From Delphinus delphis (Eukaryota > Chordata > Mammalia > Artiodactyla > Delphinidae): a stretch of 64,000 bases of DNA. Both the position numbers and the translations under genes were made by a program. The notes below the pieces were generated by a model. That model was not told the origin of the DNA. It saw only the letters and a list, made by a program, of their open reading frames with translations, and made no database searches. Shown one piece after another: positions 14,639-27,344 of this stretch. Position 1 is the stretch's first letter. Each line of letters begins with the position of its first letter. The stretch lies in contig NC_082701.1 of NCBI RefSeq assembly GCF_949987515.2, forward strand, positions 38,953,755-39,017,754, read 5' to 3'.

Positions 14639-15742
14639 TAACTGCTGGCCAATATTCACTTGTTCCAGTTTAACCAGCATCCCCAAAAGAGATAACTGTC
14701 TCTTACCTGTTTATTTTTTTTCACTTAATTGTTTTTTTTTAATTACGCAAACAATTGATGTTCATTGTAGACCATTTAGAAAATACAGAAAAGTTAAAGA
14801 AAAAAAGGAAAGGAAAAGAAATTCAATGAAAAATCATCTGTAATCCTCTCACCCAGGGGTAGCCAAACCTTCACCAAAGAGTATTTTTCTAGGCTGGGTC
14901 TTGTGTCCAACAAAGAGGAAAAGTAGGAAAAAGAGAATAAAAGTGAATAGAATAGGACAAACGATTTGGAAGGTGATAGAATAGGTTAATATTGTTCATA
15001 ATAGATATGTACAGGACAGCTTAATCTAAAATAAACATAGAGCTTTGAAATGAAATTAACTGTGACAGGAGATGCTTGTATGATGTATAGAAATAACACT
15101 CAGCCCTTTAGAGGAGGGACGTTTTAGCTTTGGCCTCTCACTTGAAAACCCCTGAATTTCCCCACTAATACTTCATTCTCTCCCAGAGGTCAGACCCTGG
15201 CCTGCCAATCTGCCCTGTCATAGGCTTTTTTTGAGTCCTTATCAGCCTTCCTCAGGGGTCAATGTTATGAAGACTAGGGGAGTCTGGCAGAGTTCCTGCT
15301 CCTCCCAGGCTGATATCAAAGGGCAACAGGGGCTGTGACAGAAGGCAAACATTCAGACCAAAGCCAGATGTGGAACTGAAGCAACAAGAGGAAAAGCAAG
15401 AGCATCAGGTAAAAAAAAAAAAAATGTTTTTTTAAATCTCATTCCTCTCAGTTTATGTCTGAGAGCATGAAGAGCTTAGTAAAATCATAGCTCAGGAGCA
15501 ACTTGTAAAGGAGAATGAGTGAGAAGTTTGGGGAAATGTGGAGCAGATGTTCATATGGAGCTAGACTCTCAGAAAACTTTGTATCTATCATGGTTGTCAT
15601 CAGCAACCAAGTAACATCAATGAGCCTTGGGAGTCATGAGAGTATAGTTCTGCTAGTTCAAAAGCAATTAGATTTGTTTGTGAGTCCCAGCAGGTGGAAG
15701 TTATAGGGAGACAAATTATAGCTGAAAATAAGGAAGCTATTT

Positions 15743-15940
15743 CTTTTTTTTTTCTTTTTACGGTACGCGGGCCTCTCACTGCTGTGCCCCTCCCGTTGCG
15801 GAGCACAGGCTCCGAACGCGCAGGCCCAGCGGCCATGGCTCAAGGGCCCAGCCGCTCCGCGGCATGTGGGATCCTCCCGGACCGGGGCGTCCCCTGCATC
15901 GGCAGGCGGATTCTCAACCACTGCGCCACCAGGGAAGCCC
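15743..15940 (-). mobile_element. CHR SINE with a small internal deletion
   Basis: 'acggtacgcgggcc' through 'ccaccagggaagccc'. About 10 nt missing after 'accggggc'. Duplication AGGAAGCTATTTCT on both sides. Confidence 0.93.
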
Positions 15941-16072
15941 AGGAAGCTATTTCTAACAGAGCTGTCAGAAAATAGACGGGGACTAATTTGAGAGATAATG
16001 AGTTCGTTGTTATTGGAGGTGTTCAAGCAGTTGCTGGAAAGCAATTTGTTCAGAGTTGCTAGTATTATAGAG

Positions 16073-16298
16073 CATTGGTCCCCAACATTTTTGGCACCAG
16101 GGACCGGTTTCATGGAAGACAATTTTTCCACAGACTGGGGAGGGGGGAGGGGGAGGGGAGGGGGTGGTTCGGGCAGTAATGCGAGTGATGGGGAGCTATA
16201 GGGAGCGGCAGATGAAGCTTCCCTAGCTCGCCGCCGCTCACCTCCTGCTGTGCGGCCCTGTTCCTAACAGGCTGCAGCCCAGGGGTTGGGGACCCCTG
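16073..16298. mobile_element. Non-autonomous hAT DNA transposon
   Basis: Ends CATTGGTCCCCAAC and GTTGGGGACCCCTG form terminal inverted repeats of the hAT CAGNGG type. Flanking 8-bp duplication TTATAGAG (16065-16072) / TTACAGAG (16299-16306). Contains a G-run at 16138-16165. Confidence 0.85.
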
Positions 16299-17038
16299 TT
16301 ACAGAGAGTATTTAAGGTAGATGGTTGGACCAGATCTTTAAAGTCCCTTCCAACACTTCTGTGATTCTATGATATAATAGAAACTTATCAGAAATTTCTC
16401 TAAGAGCCAAACATTTACATTTGCCTATAGGAGATGCTCACCTATGAAAAAACAATTCATCAGGTTGATTTTGGTTTGCCTGGAGGAAGTGAGAAGGCAA
16501 CCAAGGCAAGCTAACAGCAGAGGAGAGGACCCATCCTGCTGGATGCCTGCTTTTTTCCCTTCTGGTGGATATAAACAACACCCACCTGGCCTCTGCTTAG
16601 CAGAGATCACACAGAAAAAAAAATGGGTTCCCTTCTTCTAGAGGAAGAATTTGGGTTTGGGTTAGTAAATATTTTATTTTGCAGTTAACAAAGACTAAGG
16701 GGGCTGTCTCTGAACCATCTGCTTCCAGGGTGCTAACTTCAATGTAGGTGCCTGTTTTCTGGTCTGGGAAGCAGAAGGAGGTTGACCACAGTTTAATATC
16801 TATGTCTCAAAGGCTCATGTCCATTCCCCAGTCTTAGGGGTTCCCACAGCACAGGCAGAACTATTAGGAGGGATGGAAAACTCCTGTTCCTGCATCCCAC
16901 TGAATAAGAAATGTACTTTTAGAAGAATGCCTGAAGAGCTTAAAAGATTTCTGCATTTGGTATCAATTGTTATTCTTTCAGGAGTAGAATAAGACTTTTT
17001 TAAATGTATAAAATAGCACATAAAGAATACCAAGTTTG

Positions 17039-17197
17039 GGCTTCCCTGGTGGCGCAGTGGTTGAGAGTCCGCCTGCCGATGCAGGGGACACGGGTTCGTG
17101 CCCCGGTCCGGGAAGATCCCACATGCTGCGGAAAGGCTGGGTGGGAGAGGCCACGACAGTGAGAGGCCCGCATACTGCAAAAAAAAAAAAAAAAAAG
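17039..17197 (+). mobile_element. CHR SINE, internally deleted
   Basis: Lacks roughly 40 nt between 'gaaaggctgggtg' and 'ggagaggcc'. Duplication AAGAATACCAAGTTT on both sides, 0.5 kb upstream of the SLFN14 start. Confidence 0.94.
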
Positions 17198-17704
17198 AAT
17201 ACCAAGTTTTATGCTTGTTTTTATAGCCAGATCTTCTACATCAAATATACTCCAAAGCTATACTCCCTTGGTTTGTTGTCTTCTCTTCTTTTCCCTCTGA
17301 ATTATAAATAGGGGCATCTTCTGATGGCAACTACTACTTCTGTAATTTGCTTTGGCTCCTGTGCCAACCCATGCCCCTTATATCTGGGCTCACTGTTGGT
17401 GCTTCCTGATTTTAAATGAAAAATGGCTAAAAGTTCAGCAATTTTTCCATTATGGTAAAATATTAAGCATTCAGTTTATCTATTCCTGTTCATGCTGTGA
17501 AGGCTAAAGTTCTTGGCAAAGTTGTGAGAAAACAGTAATATCAAAGATGATTTCCAATGTTAAAATGTATCTCCAATAATCTAAAGCTTTGAAGAAAATT
17601 TTGTAATCTCTGTAATTCTTGTTAACGTAGAAGCAACATTTCTGTCCTAATTATTTATTGGAACCCCTTTCTGTCATTGTTTGGGGCACAGAAGGGCTGC
17701 TGAG

Positions 17705-18764
17705 ATGGAGAGTCTCAAGATGGATACGGAAATGCTCTATCCTGAGATAATTGTAGAAGTGGGCAAAGTCACTCTTGGAGAAGAAAAAAGGAAGAAGATG
17801 ACCAATAGCTATTTGAAAAGAACTGAGAATTCTAAAATCATCCAAGCGACATGTGCACTGTTAAATTCTGGAGGGGGTGTGATCAAAGCAGAGATTGATG
17901 ATAAAACCTACAGTTACCGATTCCATGGGCTGGGACAGGACCTGGAAACTTCTTTTCAAAAGCTCCTTCCTTCAGGTTCACAGAAATACCTTGACTACAT
18001 GCAGCAGGGGCACAATCTTATGATTTTTGTGAAGTCCTGGAGCCCAGATGTCTTCAGCCTCCCGCTAAGGATTTGCAGCTTGCGCTCCAATTTATTTCAG
18101 AGAGCTGTGACTTCCACCGTCAACTTGAGTGCCAGCAGTGCTCTGGAGCTCCTCCGAGAGAAGCAGTCCAGAGCTCAAAGAGGAAGATCAAAGGTGCAGG
18201 AGCTGCATTCTCAGAAAGCTCTTGACAAATACATTCAGGAAGAGGAAGATATGAGGATGTGTGCCTCAGAATTTGTTAAAAAAGATAAACTCATCTATAA
18301 GGAGAAACTCGACTTCAGTGAATCCACACATGTCGAGCTTAAAAGGTTCACCACCAAAAAGATCATCCCTCGGATTAAAGAAATGCTGCCCCATTATGTT
18401 TCTGCATTTGCCAACACCCATGGGGGATACCTAATTATCGGGGTGGATGATAAGAGCAAAGAAGTGTTTGGATGTAAGAGAGAAAAAGTGAACCCTGAAT
18501 TATTAAAAAAAGAAATAGAAAACTGCATAGAAAAATTGCCTACATTCCACTTCTGCTGTGAGAAGCCAAAGGTGAATTTCACTACCAAAATCTTGAATGT
18601 GTACCAAAAAGATGTCCTGTATGGTCATGTCTGTGTGGTACACGTGGAGCCCTTCTGCTGTGTAGTATTCACAGAGGCCCCAGATTCCTGGGTCATCAGG
18701 GACAATTCTGTCACAAGGCTGACGGCTGAGCAGTGGGTAGCCATGATGCTGGATATTCAATCAG
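17705..18764 (+). CDS. SLFN14: SLFN14 coding exon 1 (nuclease domain)
   Basis: Begins [10 protein letters not shown] and ends CAA TCA G|GTAAAG (phase 1). It holds the Schlafen core, including [14 protein letters not shown], the catalytic acids and the zinc site. The frame stays open into the intron to TGA at 18857. Confidence 0.95.
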
Positions 18765-20893
18765 GTAAAGCGGACAAGACGTCATTGTCCAGTCAGCAGG
18801 GAGGAGCCCCTTCTCTGCCTTCTTTTGGGTATTTGGTCAATATTTTGGTTAGAGAATAGAAAGCTGGTTTTGCTTACAAATCTTCTATTAAAGGGTTATT
18901 TTCTAACATTTTTAGTTCCAAAGACTCAGAATATGAACTGTGTGAGGTCAAGAAATGCTTGGATTTTCATCTCTTTGGGGAAAGTTATAGTATGCCATCA
19001 GCCATGAATTCATGAAAGTTCCTTTTTATGCACTGTAAAGGTCTGCTGAAAAAAAAATTGCAGGCTGATAGTCTTAGTCTAAAACATTCATCAATAGTCT
19101 CTCTCTAAAGATGATATTTCAGAGAAATGTTGTTTAAGAAAGACTCTCCCCTAATTCTTTCAAGGGAAACTTGTTGACAAATTTGAATTGTTTCAGTAAC
19201 ATTAGGAGCCAGTACCTTGAACCACTAGGCTGAGGGCACCACCAAGTGGAGAAAAACTTAACGCAAAAGAAGGTGCCAGGTACGGGCCTCCCTCATGGCA
19301 CAGTGGTTGAGAGTTGGCCTGCCGATGCAGAGGACACGGGTTCGCGCTCCGGTCCAGGATCCCACATGCCTCAGAGCGGTTGGGCCTGTGAGCCATGGCC
19401 GTTGAGCCTGCACGTCTAGAGCCTCTGCTCCACAACGGGAGAAGGCACAACAGTGAAAGGCCCACATACCTAAAAAAAAAAAAAAAAAAAAAAAAAGGTG
19501 CTGGGGAGGGGATGGTGGTGGGGGAGGAGGATTTCTTGTGTTTTCACTTCCTTACAGTTTTGCTGAGCATCAGCCCTGGTGATTTCACATCAATCCATAA
19601 AGGACTTAACGGGCTGAATGAAGTTTATCGGTTTGCCTTCATGGTCAGTAAGTTCCAGATTTGATAAAAGAAGCTCAGATCAAGCCTTCAGTGATTTTAT
19701 TGACACATACACACACACACACATAAACCCCAAACTAGAGATCCTACTACTTTCCATTCCATCTAAACTTTGGGGTGGGGGGGACTTTAACAACTATAAT
19801 AATATTTTTAAAATACTGTGCCTACTTTTTCTGACACCACCCTACCACCACCACTACCACCACTACTGGAAGCCTTTTCTTCTTAGAGGTGACCTGGAAC
19901 CAGAATATTAGAGTTGGAAGGAACCTTAGGGATCACCTGCTCACCCTTGCAGGAGAGAGGTGAAATGACTTGCCCAAGATAAGTCACAGGTGACTTAGAT
20001 GATGCATGGCCCTACAGGAGTCCCAGACCTCTTTTCCTAACATATGTGAACTGTTTGAGGCATAGAAAGAATGAGAACAGCTCAGGCATGACACACACCA
20101 TATGTCAACAGTAGGAAGAGCAATAGAAACATTCTTTAACTTTTTTTTTTTCAATCTGAAACAACTCTCCATGGATTTGTTTAGCTCCTTCCAATTTGGC
20201 CGCAGACTACAGCCTTCACCTGATTTCACCAGCTTCATCTACACGAAGAAGCCCGTCATCTCCCATCAAAGTCCTGGAATTTAAGGGGGCTCTACAACAA
20301 CGCTTGTTTCCAGGTATTCCTTCTTGATTTCAGCTGAGGGGATTATTTATTTTCTAAAATTAAGTTGGGAGGAATTGGTAGCAATTCATCCAAGCCTTTC
20401 TCCTTAGAGAAGATCAAATGTAGTGCTTAGCAGATACAATTGTCCTGAATTAATATACATGGCGAATTCTTGATTTCAGTCATCAAATCCACCCTACACC
20501 TCTGTGCGTTTTGGGCTTCCAGTCACAGATGGCTTTTGTTCTCCAAATATGAGAGAATACATTTGAAAGAGCTGCCCCCTGGCTTTCCAAGGCAGAAGGA
20601 GGTGAGCCTTGGGGTCACCTAGACTCTTCCTAAGGCAGAGTTTCTCAGTCTTGACCCTATTGATATTTAGATCAGATAATTCTTTGTTAGGGAGGCTGCC
20701 CTGAGAATTGTAGGATGTTTGGCCGCATTCCTGGCCTCTAGCCACTAGATGCCAGTGGCACCTCTCCAGCTATGAAAAATCAAAACATTTCCAGATATTG
20801 CCAAATATCCCATGGGGGCAAAATTGCCACAGGAAAAGGAAAGTTCTTAGTTTCCCAAAAGCATCAGGTTCTGTCTCTGTCTCTGTCTCTCTG

Positions 20894-20927
<34 letters not shown>

Positions 20928-23900
20928 CCTTAACAGGAAGGAATACCTTCCTAGTACTACTGGACCATTTGGGGTTGAGGACAGAGTGCTAGAAGGCTGT
21001 TCTGTGAAGACCCCTCCCTGATTGCCTTCCCCTGTATGAGAGCTGCCAGAAACAGTGACTTCTCAGCCCTGGCCTGTGAAGAGGAGATGCTTTCTTTGCA
21101 GACAAGGAAACCCATAGTTCCACGGCTAGGCTCATCTCTTCTTACGATGTTGCAGGAATACTTAAATATCCTTTGGAAATTTTAGTAACTTCTATTCCTT
21201 GCACTTTCAGTGACACAGGAAGAGATACAATTTAAACCAGAATCCCTCTGTAAGAAGCTCTTCTCAGATCATAAAGGACTGGAGAAATTAATGAAGACAC
21301 AGATATATCCTTGTTCTCAGGGGTTTGTGATATTTTCCAAAAGCTGGGCTAGTGACATTGGCTTCAGGAAGGAGCAGAATGTCCTGTGTGATGCTCTCCT
21401 AATAGCAGTAAACAGCCCCCTTGTACTCTATACAATCTTAACAGACCCCACTTGGATTGGGGGGCTTATGTACGCCCGGAACACTGCTCGTCAATTAAAG
21501 CAGAAACTGGGAACTGTTGGTGGTTACACAGGGAAACTGTGTGTCATCCCAAGGCTGATATACCTGCCCAGCACACAGTGTAGACCACGTGAAATCCCCA
21601 TGCACTATCCCCGAGCCTACAGGCTTGCTGATGAGGATGAAATGGAAAATTTGTTGCAGGCCCTTATCATGGTCTCACTCTGCTCTCGATCTCTTCTGAG
21701 TGACCAGCTGGGCTGCGAATATTTCAATTTGCTTGTAGCAGAGCAGTGCGAGCTGCTTTCAGAGAGCCTTCAGGAGACACGAGAATTGTTCCTCCACTGC
21801 TTTCCAGGAACCAGGAAGACTGCCCTGGCCATAAAGATCATGGAGAAAATTAAGGACTTGTTCCACTGCAAGCCCAAAGAGATCCTCTACGTTTGTGAAA
21901 GTGACGCCTTAAAGGATTTTGTGATGTAAGAGTTTCACTAACTAAACACATTTAATCAGTCTTTCAACAGTATCACACAAGTAATTTGTGTCTTTAGTTT
22001 AAGATTTTGCAATGCCTTTGCTGCATATGGACAAGAGCCCAAACTATATACACATTTGCAAGTGATCAAGTAGTTGAGCTAGAAAACGGCACTTTGCAAT
22101 GTTCAGGCTTAAACATCTCATTAGAAATTAGCTACATATGCATAACTTTAAGTTTATATAACTAGAAACATTTTCCCCCCACAATCTATGGCCTTAAATT
22201 TAAGAAAGGTTGAAACGAACCTATCTTGTTTCACATATACTTTTTGCTTGATATTTAGTGCTTTAAAGTCATAGGGTCTTTCAGTCAATTAGACATTACA
22301 CCTAATGGGAACTTGAATTTAAATACCATTTATTTCATTTATAAAATATTTTTACTTGTTTGACTTGTTCTGAGTCAATAATTTTAGAAAACATGCACAT
22401 TTGCTTCTGATTTAAATCTTTAGCTTTCGATTTAGTAAAAGAAATTGGTTGTTAGTCAATCCAGCAACTGAGGGCTTTTAATTGACTTGCTTATTTATTC
22501 AACTAATCTTTTTGAACACTGTTTATATGCTAGGTACTGTGTACATTTAGTGTTAGAGGAGAAAAACATATTGCAGACCTTGCCGTAAAGCCCAATAAGA
22601 GAGACAAAGAGAAAAATAAGCAATGGGAGTGTTGTGTAACTATTATGATACTAAAGATATGCTTAACTTGGGCTGGATATTGGTCAGCAAATACTCCCCA
22701 GTGAAGGAGATCTTGACTTCCTTCTTAAGAAGTGAGTAGGAGAAGTGAATAAAGGCAAAGGGCACAGCAAGTGCAAAGGCATGGAGATTAGAGAATCATA
22801 ATGGTAGGTCTGCCTGGAGCCATGAGGGACTGTGGGTATGCGACAGATGATGAACTTGCAAAGGAGGCAGATGCCAGACTATGAAGGATCTTGTAAACTG
22901 TGTTAAAGGCTACGTTCTTTATTACGCTTTACAGGTATAAGTTTTTTTGTTTTTTTTTTTTTTTTTTTTGCGGTACATGGGCCTCTCACTGTTGTGGCCT
23001 CTCCCTTTGCGGAGCACAGGCTCTGGACGCGCAGGCTCAGTGGCCATGGCTCACAGGCCCAGCCGCTCCGCAGTATGTGGGATCTTCCCAGACCGGGGCA
23101 TGAACCCGTGTCCCCTGCATCGGCAGGCGGACTCTCAACCACTGCGCCACCAGGGAAGCCCCAGGTATAAGTTTTTAAATATCCCCAGTCAAAAGACAAA
23201 TTCAATTCAACAAACATCTATGAACTTAATGTGAGTGGGTTACGGAGATGACTAAGAATCAATGCTTTTCTTCAAGAAGTCTACAGAGTCCAACCTGGAA
23301 GAGAGGAACGTGAATAGTTATGATTCAGGACATAGGGAGTAAAGCCCCAGGGACTGCACATGCAGTCCCACATCTGCAGGGATGGGTGATATGACTTGAT
23401 TCCAAATTAGAGGTGGCAAGAAACAACCAACTTTGTTTTAAAAAAAAAAAGTATACACACACACACACACACACACGTATGCTAAAACATACTATAAAGG
23501 AAAATTGAGCTAAGTAAGTAGGATTGGTAGCTCCATAGAGGCAAAGACCCTGCAGACTTGGTACCCTACTTGACATGTCATGGAACTCAGCAACCTCTTA
23601 ATGTTTTCCTTACCAAAATCTAAAGAGGCTTCTGCTTTTGTACTACAAGTAAGTGGGGAAATAGGATTTTCTTTAGAGGAACTTGTATGAGCCCATACCT
23701 CTTTTGCATACGAAAATTATGATATGCCTCTAGGTGACTGTTCTCCAGCTCTAAAAAAGACAGAAAGTAAAGAAATAGTAGTAACAAGTGTAAATTCCTT
23801 TTGATATTTCCTTTAGATGTAAGGAATTTACCTTCAGGGATTGTCAAGCAGCAGAAATGGACTATGGTAGAAATAATAAAATCTCCTACCTGGGTTCATT

Positions 23901-24964
23901 TCAAAAGTATCGCATGCAGATTCAACTTAATAACCCCAAAGAGTAGGGTTTGCAATTATGTATTCTGTCTATCAGGTAACTTGTAAGTAGAGCATTTTTG
24001 TAGTTATTGAATCAGTGAATCAGTCTCCAGATGAGAACCAGTCTCTAATGCTAATCCAGAGAATAATAAATGCATGGTATTTCCTTTGTTTATATGGCTG
24101 AAGCCCTATTTTCTCCTTCATCCTTACAGCCAGCAAACCACCTGCCAAGCTGTGACCCGGAAAACCTTCATGCAAGGGGAATTCTCAAAGATCAAACACA
24201 TAGTGATGGATGAGACTGAGAATTTCTGCAGTAAATATGGTGACTGGTACATGAAGGCTAGGAGCATCACCCATCCAAAGGTGAGGGGCGCCGGAAGTGA
24301 AAATCTTCACCACGGGATTCTCTGGCTTTTTCTGGACCCTTTCCAAGTCCGTCATGCAGATATCAATGGCCTTCCCCCTCCATCTGCTCAGTTTCCTCGA
24401 AAAACAATCACCAATGGGATCCACTGTGCTCTGGACATAGCGATGCTGATGAAAGAAGAAATGAAGAGGATCAAAGAAAATCCTCACCCCAACGTGTCTC
24501 CAGACACATTGGCATCATTTAGGGAAGCTGCCTATGAGGAAGCAATGTGCGCTCAGGCTCTGCCTGGGGTGTGTGAGACAGAGACGAACCTGACCACAGA
24601 AGAAATTGCAAAACACGTGGCAGAAAGATGTCACAACCTGTTCCAATGTGGATATCTGCCCAAAGATATAGCAATTCTGTGCAGGAGAGGGGAGGACAGA
24701 GGACGCTATGAGCTTGCACTACTAAGAGCAATGGAATTATTTGAGACCCACGGAGCAGTGAAGGTCGTGTTCAGCCAGGTCTCTGGTGTTTTGGATGGTC
24801 ACATCATTTTAGACAGTATTCAGCAGTTTTCAGGCCTGGAGAGGAATATTGTGTTTGGGCTCAGTCCGGAATATGCCCTGTCAGAGGAAGTTCATAAGCT
24901 CTGTTTTGCCTCGAGAGCCATTAAACACCTTTACCTGCTTTATGAAAAGAGGGCAACCTTCTGA
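17705..24964 (+). CDS. SLFN14: SLFN14, Schlafen family member 14 (four coding exons)
   Basis: Coding segments 17705-18764, 20185-20313, 21211-21925 and 24130-24964 join in frame to give 912 aa, the human length. SLFN14 is a ribosome-associated endoribonuclease cleaving rRNA and tRNA, important in platelets and red cells. The nuclease domain has the three acids E206, E211 and D249, and zinc ligands H282, C284, C318 and C319. K218, K219 and R223, the positions mutated in inherited human thrombocytopenia, are kept; V220 is Ile. A SWADL-like SWASD motif leads into the helicase-like half. The P-loop is degenerate (CFPGTRKT, 593-600), as I recall for the human protein. A Walker B-like VMDE (D662, E663) follows. 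The start is ATG 17705; an acceptor at 17688-17690 implies upstream non-coding exon(s), not located. Confidence 0.96.
19284..19497 (+). mobile_element. CHR SINE in SLFN14 intron 1
   Basis: 'gggcctccctcatggcacag' head and a 24-A tail. Flanks AAGGTGCCAG / AAGGTGCTGG. Confidence 0.92.
20185..20313 (+). CDS. SLFN14: SLFN14 coding exon 2 (129 nt linker exon)
   Basis: Acceptor 'tggatttgtttag', donor CCAG|GTATTC, phase 1 at both ends. Encodes [15 protein letters not shown] and continues to ALQQRLFP, which aligns with the human linker. Codons and phase fit both neighbours. A downstream AG at 20204 would also be in phase but would drop residues conserved in human. Confidence 0.88.
20635..20825 (-). 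mobile_element. MER20-like hAT element in SLFN14 intron 2
   Basis: 'gagtttctcagtcttgacc', 'ggatgtttggccgcattcct' and 'gccagtggcacctctccag' match the MER20 consensus as I recall it. Confidence 0.6.
20868..20927. repeat. CT/CA microsatellite
   Basis: TCTG/TCTC run passing into (CA)n in SLFN14 intron 2. Confidence 0.95.
21211..21925 (+). CDS. SLFN14: SLFN14 coding exon 3 (linker and P-loop region)
   Basis: Acceptor 'gcactttcag', donor GTG AT|GTAAGAG (phase 2). Encodes [19 protein letters not shown] and the degenerate P-loop FPGTRKTA. Confidence 0.94.
22952..23162 (-). mobile_element. CHR SINE in SLFN14 intron 3
   Basis: Duplication CAGGTATAAGTTTTT on both sides; full-length head and 21-T tail. 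Confidence 0.95.
23456..23477. repeat. (AC)n microsatellite
   Basis: Perfect dinucleotide run in SLFN14 intron 3. Confidence 0.95.
24130..24964 (+). CDS. SLFN14: SLFN14 coding exon 4 (helicase-like C terminus)
   Basis: The acceptor 'catccttacag' completes ATC, followed by [11 protein letters not shown]. Contains [16 protein letters not shown] and [13 protein letters not shown], and ends LYEKRATF before TGA at 24962. A candidate poly(A) signal AATAAA lies at 25746-25751. Confidence 0.95.
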
Positions 24965-25745
24965 AAATTATTTCAAACAGTACAGGAAGGGAGAAAGAGC
25001 AGAGTCCCTGCTCCCAGGCAGGTGGCAGCTATGCCTTTTCATGTGTTACAAGTGAGGAAATCAAGGCACAGTCAGAATAGCATGGAGCCACAGAAACATC
25101 TCTTGGGACTGGGCCTTTCAGTCTGTTTGCAGTGTCACTGTCCTTTTCCCACTCCACTCCACCTCTTCCCTGGTACTTATCACTGGTGCCTTGCCTCTGG
25201 TTTTTCTAGTCCAATCCAGCTTCCATCTTGTCAACCACAGAAGTCCTCCTCAAATACAGAACTGACTTTGTGACATCCCTGCTAATGTATCCCCAGGGAG
25301 TCCCCGCAGTCAAACCAAACTAATTTTCAAGGCTTTCCAGGATACACCCTGACTTACTGTCCTAATGCATCCTTTATTATACCTCTATCTCCCAGTGTTT
25401 CTAACGCACCCCAGCCTTGCTGGCCTATTTTGGGGATGGGGTAGGGTGCCCTCCAGGCACAAATCCAGGAGAAAGTGAGGAAATATTCTTTTTGGTTATA
25501 ATTTCAGATAAAGCCCATCATCTTTCCAAGAGGTGGAAGAGCAGGCAGGGCTTGGAAAAGTGCTCTTAGCTGCCTCTCTGAACTGCTCAGGCCCCCAAGC
25601 CAGCCATCTGAACCTAGTGGTCGGCTCTCCTGATACTGGATTGAACAGAAGAACCTCCCCACTTACTCCTGTTGCTCCAGCTACCTGATATTTCATCATT
25701 TTTACCTTTCCTTGGGGGCTTTAAGGGTACTTTTAGATGGGAGAA

Positions 25746-25751
25746 AATAAA
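25746..25751 (+). terminator. Candidate SLFN14 poly(A) signal
   Basis: AATAAA in 'gagaaaataaagttc', about 780 nt after the stop codon. A second AATAAA is near 25839. Cleavage position unknown. Confidence 0.4.
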
Positions 25752-26066
25752 GTTCAGCAATTAGTTAGTTTTTGATGAAGCAAAAGATACCAGCGTGTTA
25801 ACATTCGGAGAATGGGAAATGTGTGAATTCTCTAAAAATAAAGAGTCAAAAGTGGAGGAGGATTGAGGGAATGGAGAGAACAGGGGTCTGCTAAATTTTA
25901 GTCGTAAGCCTCAGTGCCATTTGACTTTGAACTATTTGCATACATTGTATAATTTTTGATAAAATAATTGATTTTTTAAACAAATTAATTGTTTTAAATA
26001 TTGCATTTGAGAGTCTTTGTCAGTTCTATGCAGACAGTTTGGTCGGGCTCAAAGTAGAAGGCCTAA

Positions 26067-26595
26067 TCCAGTGGTTCTCAACACTGGCTGCTCATTATAA
26101 CCATCTGGGGAGCTTTAAAAAATAGCAGTGATCAGGCCAGAAACGAGACCAGTTAAATCAGCATCTCTGGGCATGGGCCTGGGCAACGGTATTTATTAAA
26201 AGTTGTCCAGGGACTTCCCTGACAGCGCAGTGGTTAAGAATCCGCCTGCCAATGCAGGGGACATGGGGTCAAGCCCTGGTCCGGGAAGATCCCACATGCT
26301 GTGGAGCAACTAAGCCCATGTGCCACAACTACTGAGCCTGTGCTCGAGAGACTGTGAGCCACAACTACTGAGCCCACATGCCACAACTACTGAAGCCCGC
26401 AAGCCTAGAGCCCATGCTCCGTAACAAGAAGCCACCGAAATGAGAAGCCCGCGCACCGCAACAAAGAGTAGCCCCTGCTCTCCACAACTAGAGAAAGCCC
26501 ACACGCAGCAACGAAGACCCAATGCAGCCATAAATAAATAAATAAAAGTTGTCCAGATGATTCCAATGTGCCACCAGGGTTGAGAACTCATGAAT
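26067..26595. mobile_element. MER5A-like hAT element, split by a CHR SINE
   Basis: Left end 'cagtggttctcaacactggc', right end 'cagggttgagaactc' (inverted match). The CHR at 26212-26545 is inserted inside. Confidence 0.7.
26212..26545 (+). mobile_element. Long CHR SINE nested in MER5A-like element
   Basis: Long form with repeated 'ccacaactactgagcc' units and an ATAA tail. Duplication AAAGTTGTCCAG on both sides. Confidence 0.94.
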
Positions 26596-26654
26596 CTTTC
26601 TTCTAGTCTGTTCTTTCTGGCCCCAAATGTATGTGTACAGATTTCTCTTCCCAT

Positions 26655-26775
26655 TAGACTGTGAGACCCCTGACAGTAAGGATGGCACTTACACATCTTT
26701 ATTATTTCCCTGAAAGTAACTAGTGCAGCACCTTGAACATGGCAGGTGCTCAGTAATTATTTACTGAATGGACTT
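26655..26775 (+). mobile_element. L2 LINE 3' end
   Basis: 'gactgtgagacccctgacag' and 'catggcaggtgctcagtaat' match the L2 terminus. Confidence 0.7.
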
Positions 26776-27344
26776 GCTGCTTTCAGAAAATCAGAATCTA
26801 CTAGGACAATGCTTCTAGCCAATAGAATGAATATCTAATTTTGGGGACTTCAAAGAGGTCAGTGTGGAGAATAATTAACACTGCCATAATGGAGAATAAG
26901 AGAATAAAGGAATTTAAACTGTTTTTAGGCAACAGCTAAAGGTCCATGTTGATGGAAGTTTGTTAGATTTGAGTTTGAGATTAGGAACTGGTGGAGACTA
27001 AGAATAAATGGCTAACTTGAATGTGCTTAGAATTCTACATTTTTCCTACAGACCCTTAATATAATAGATAAAACAATTTGTTTGGTGAAATAACATGCCT
27101 GCTGTGAGAAGCTTCTAAAACTTACTTTAAAAAAGAAAGGTACTATATTATGTAAGTTTGAGAAATGGAGAGAGGCAAAATAAACAGTTCTTAGCCACTT
27201 GTTATCCAGTCATGATTTTTTTCATTTTTGGTTATTTATTTCTATTCTTTGTTGACTTGCAAAAAATATTTTTACATAGTTATGATCAAGTTGTACAATC
27301 AATTTTATATCCTGTGCATGTGTTTTTTCCATGTAATCTTTTTG

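Noticed and set aside
17039..17110. tRNA-like head with A/B-box-like motifs as a tRNA gene
   Set aside because: This and all similar copies are tRNA-derived CHR SINE heads, with poly-A tails and target-site duplications.
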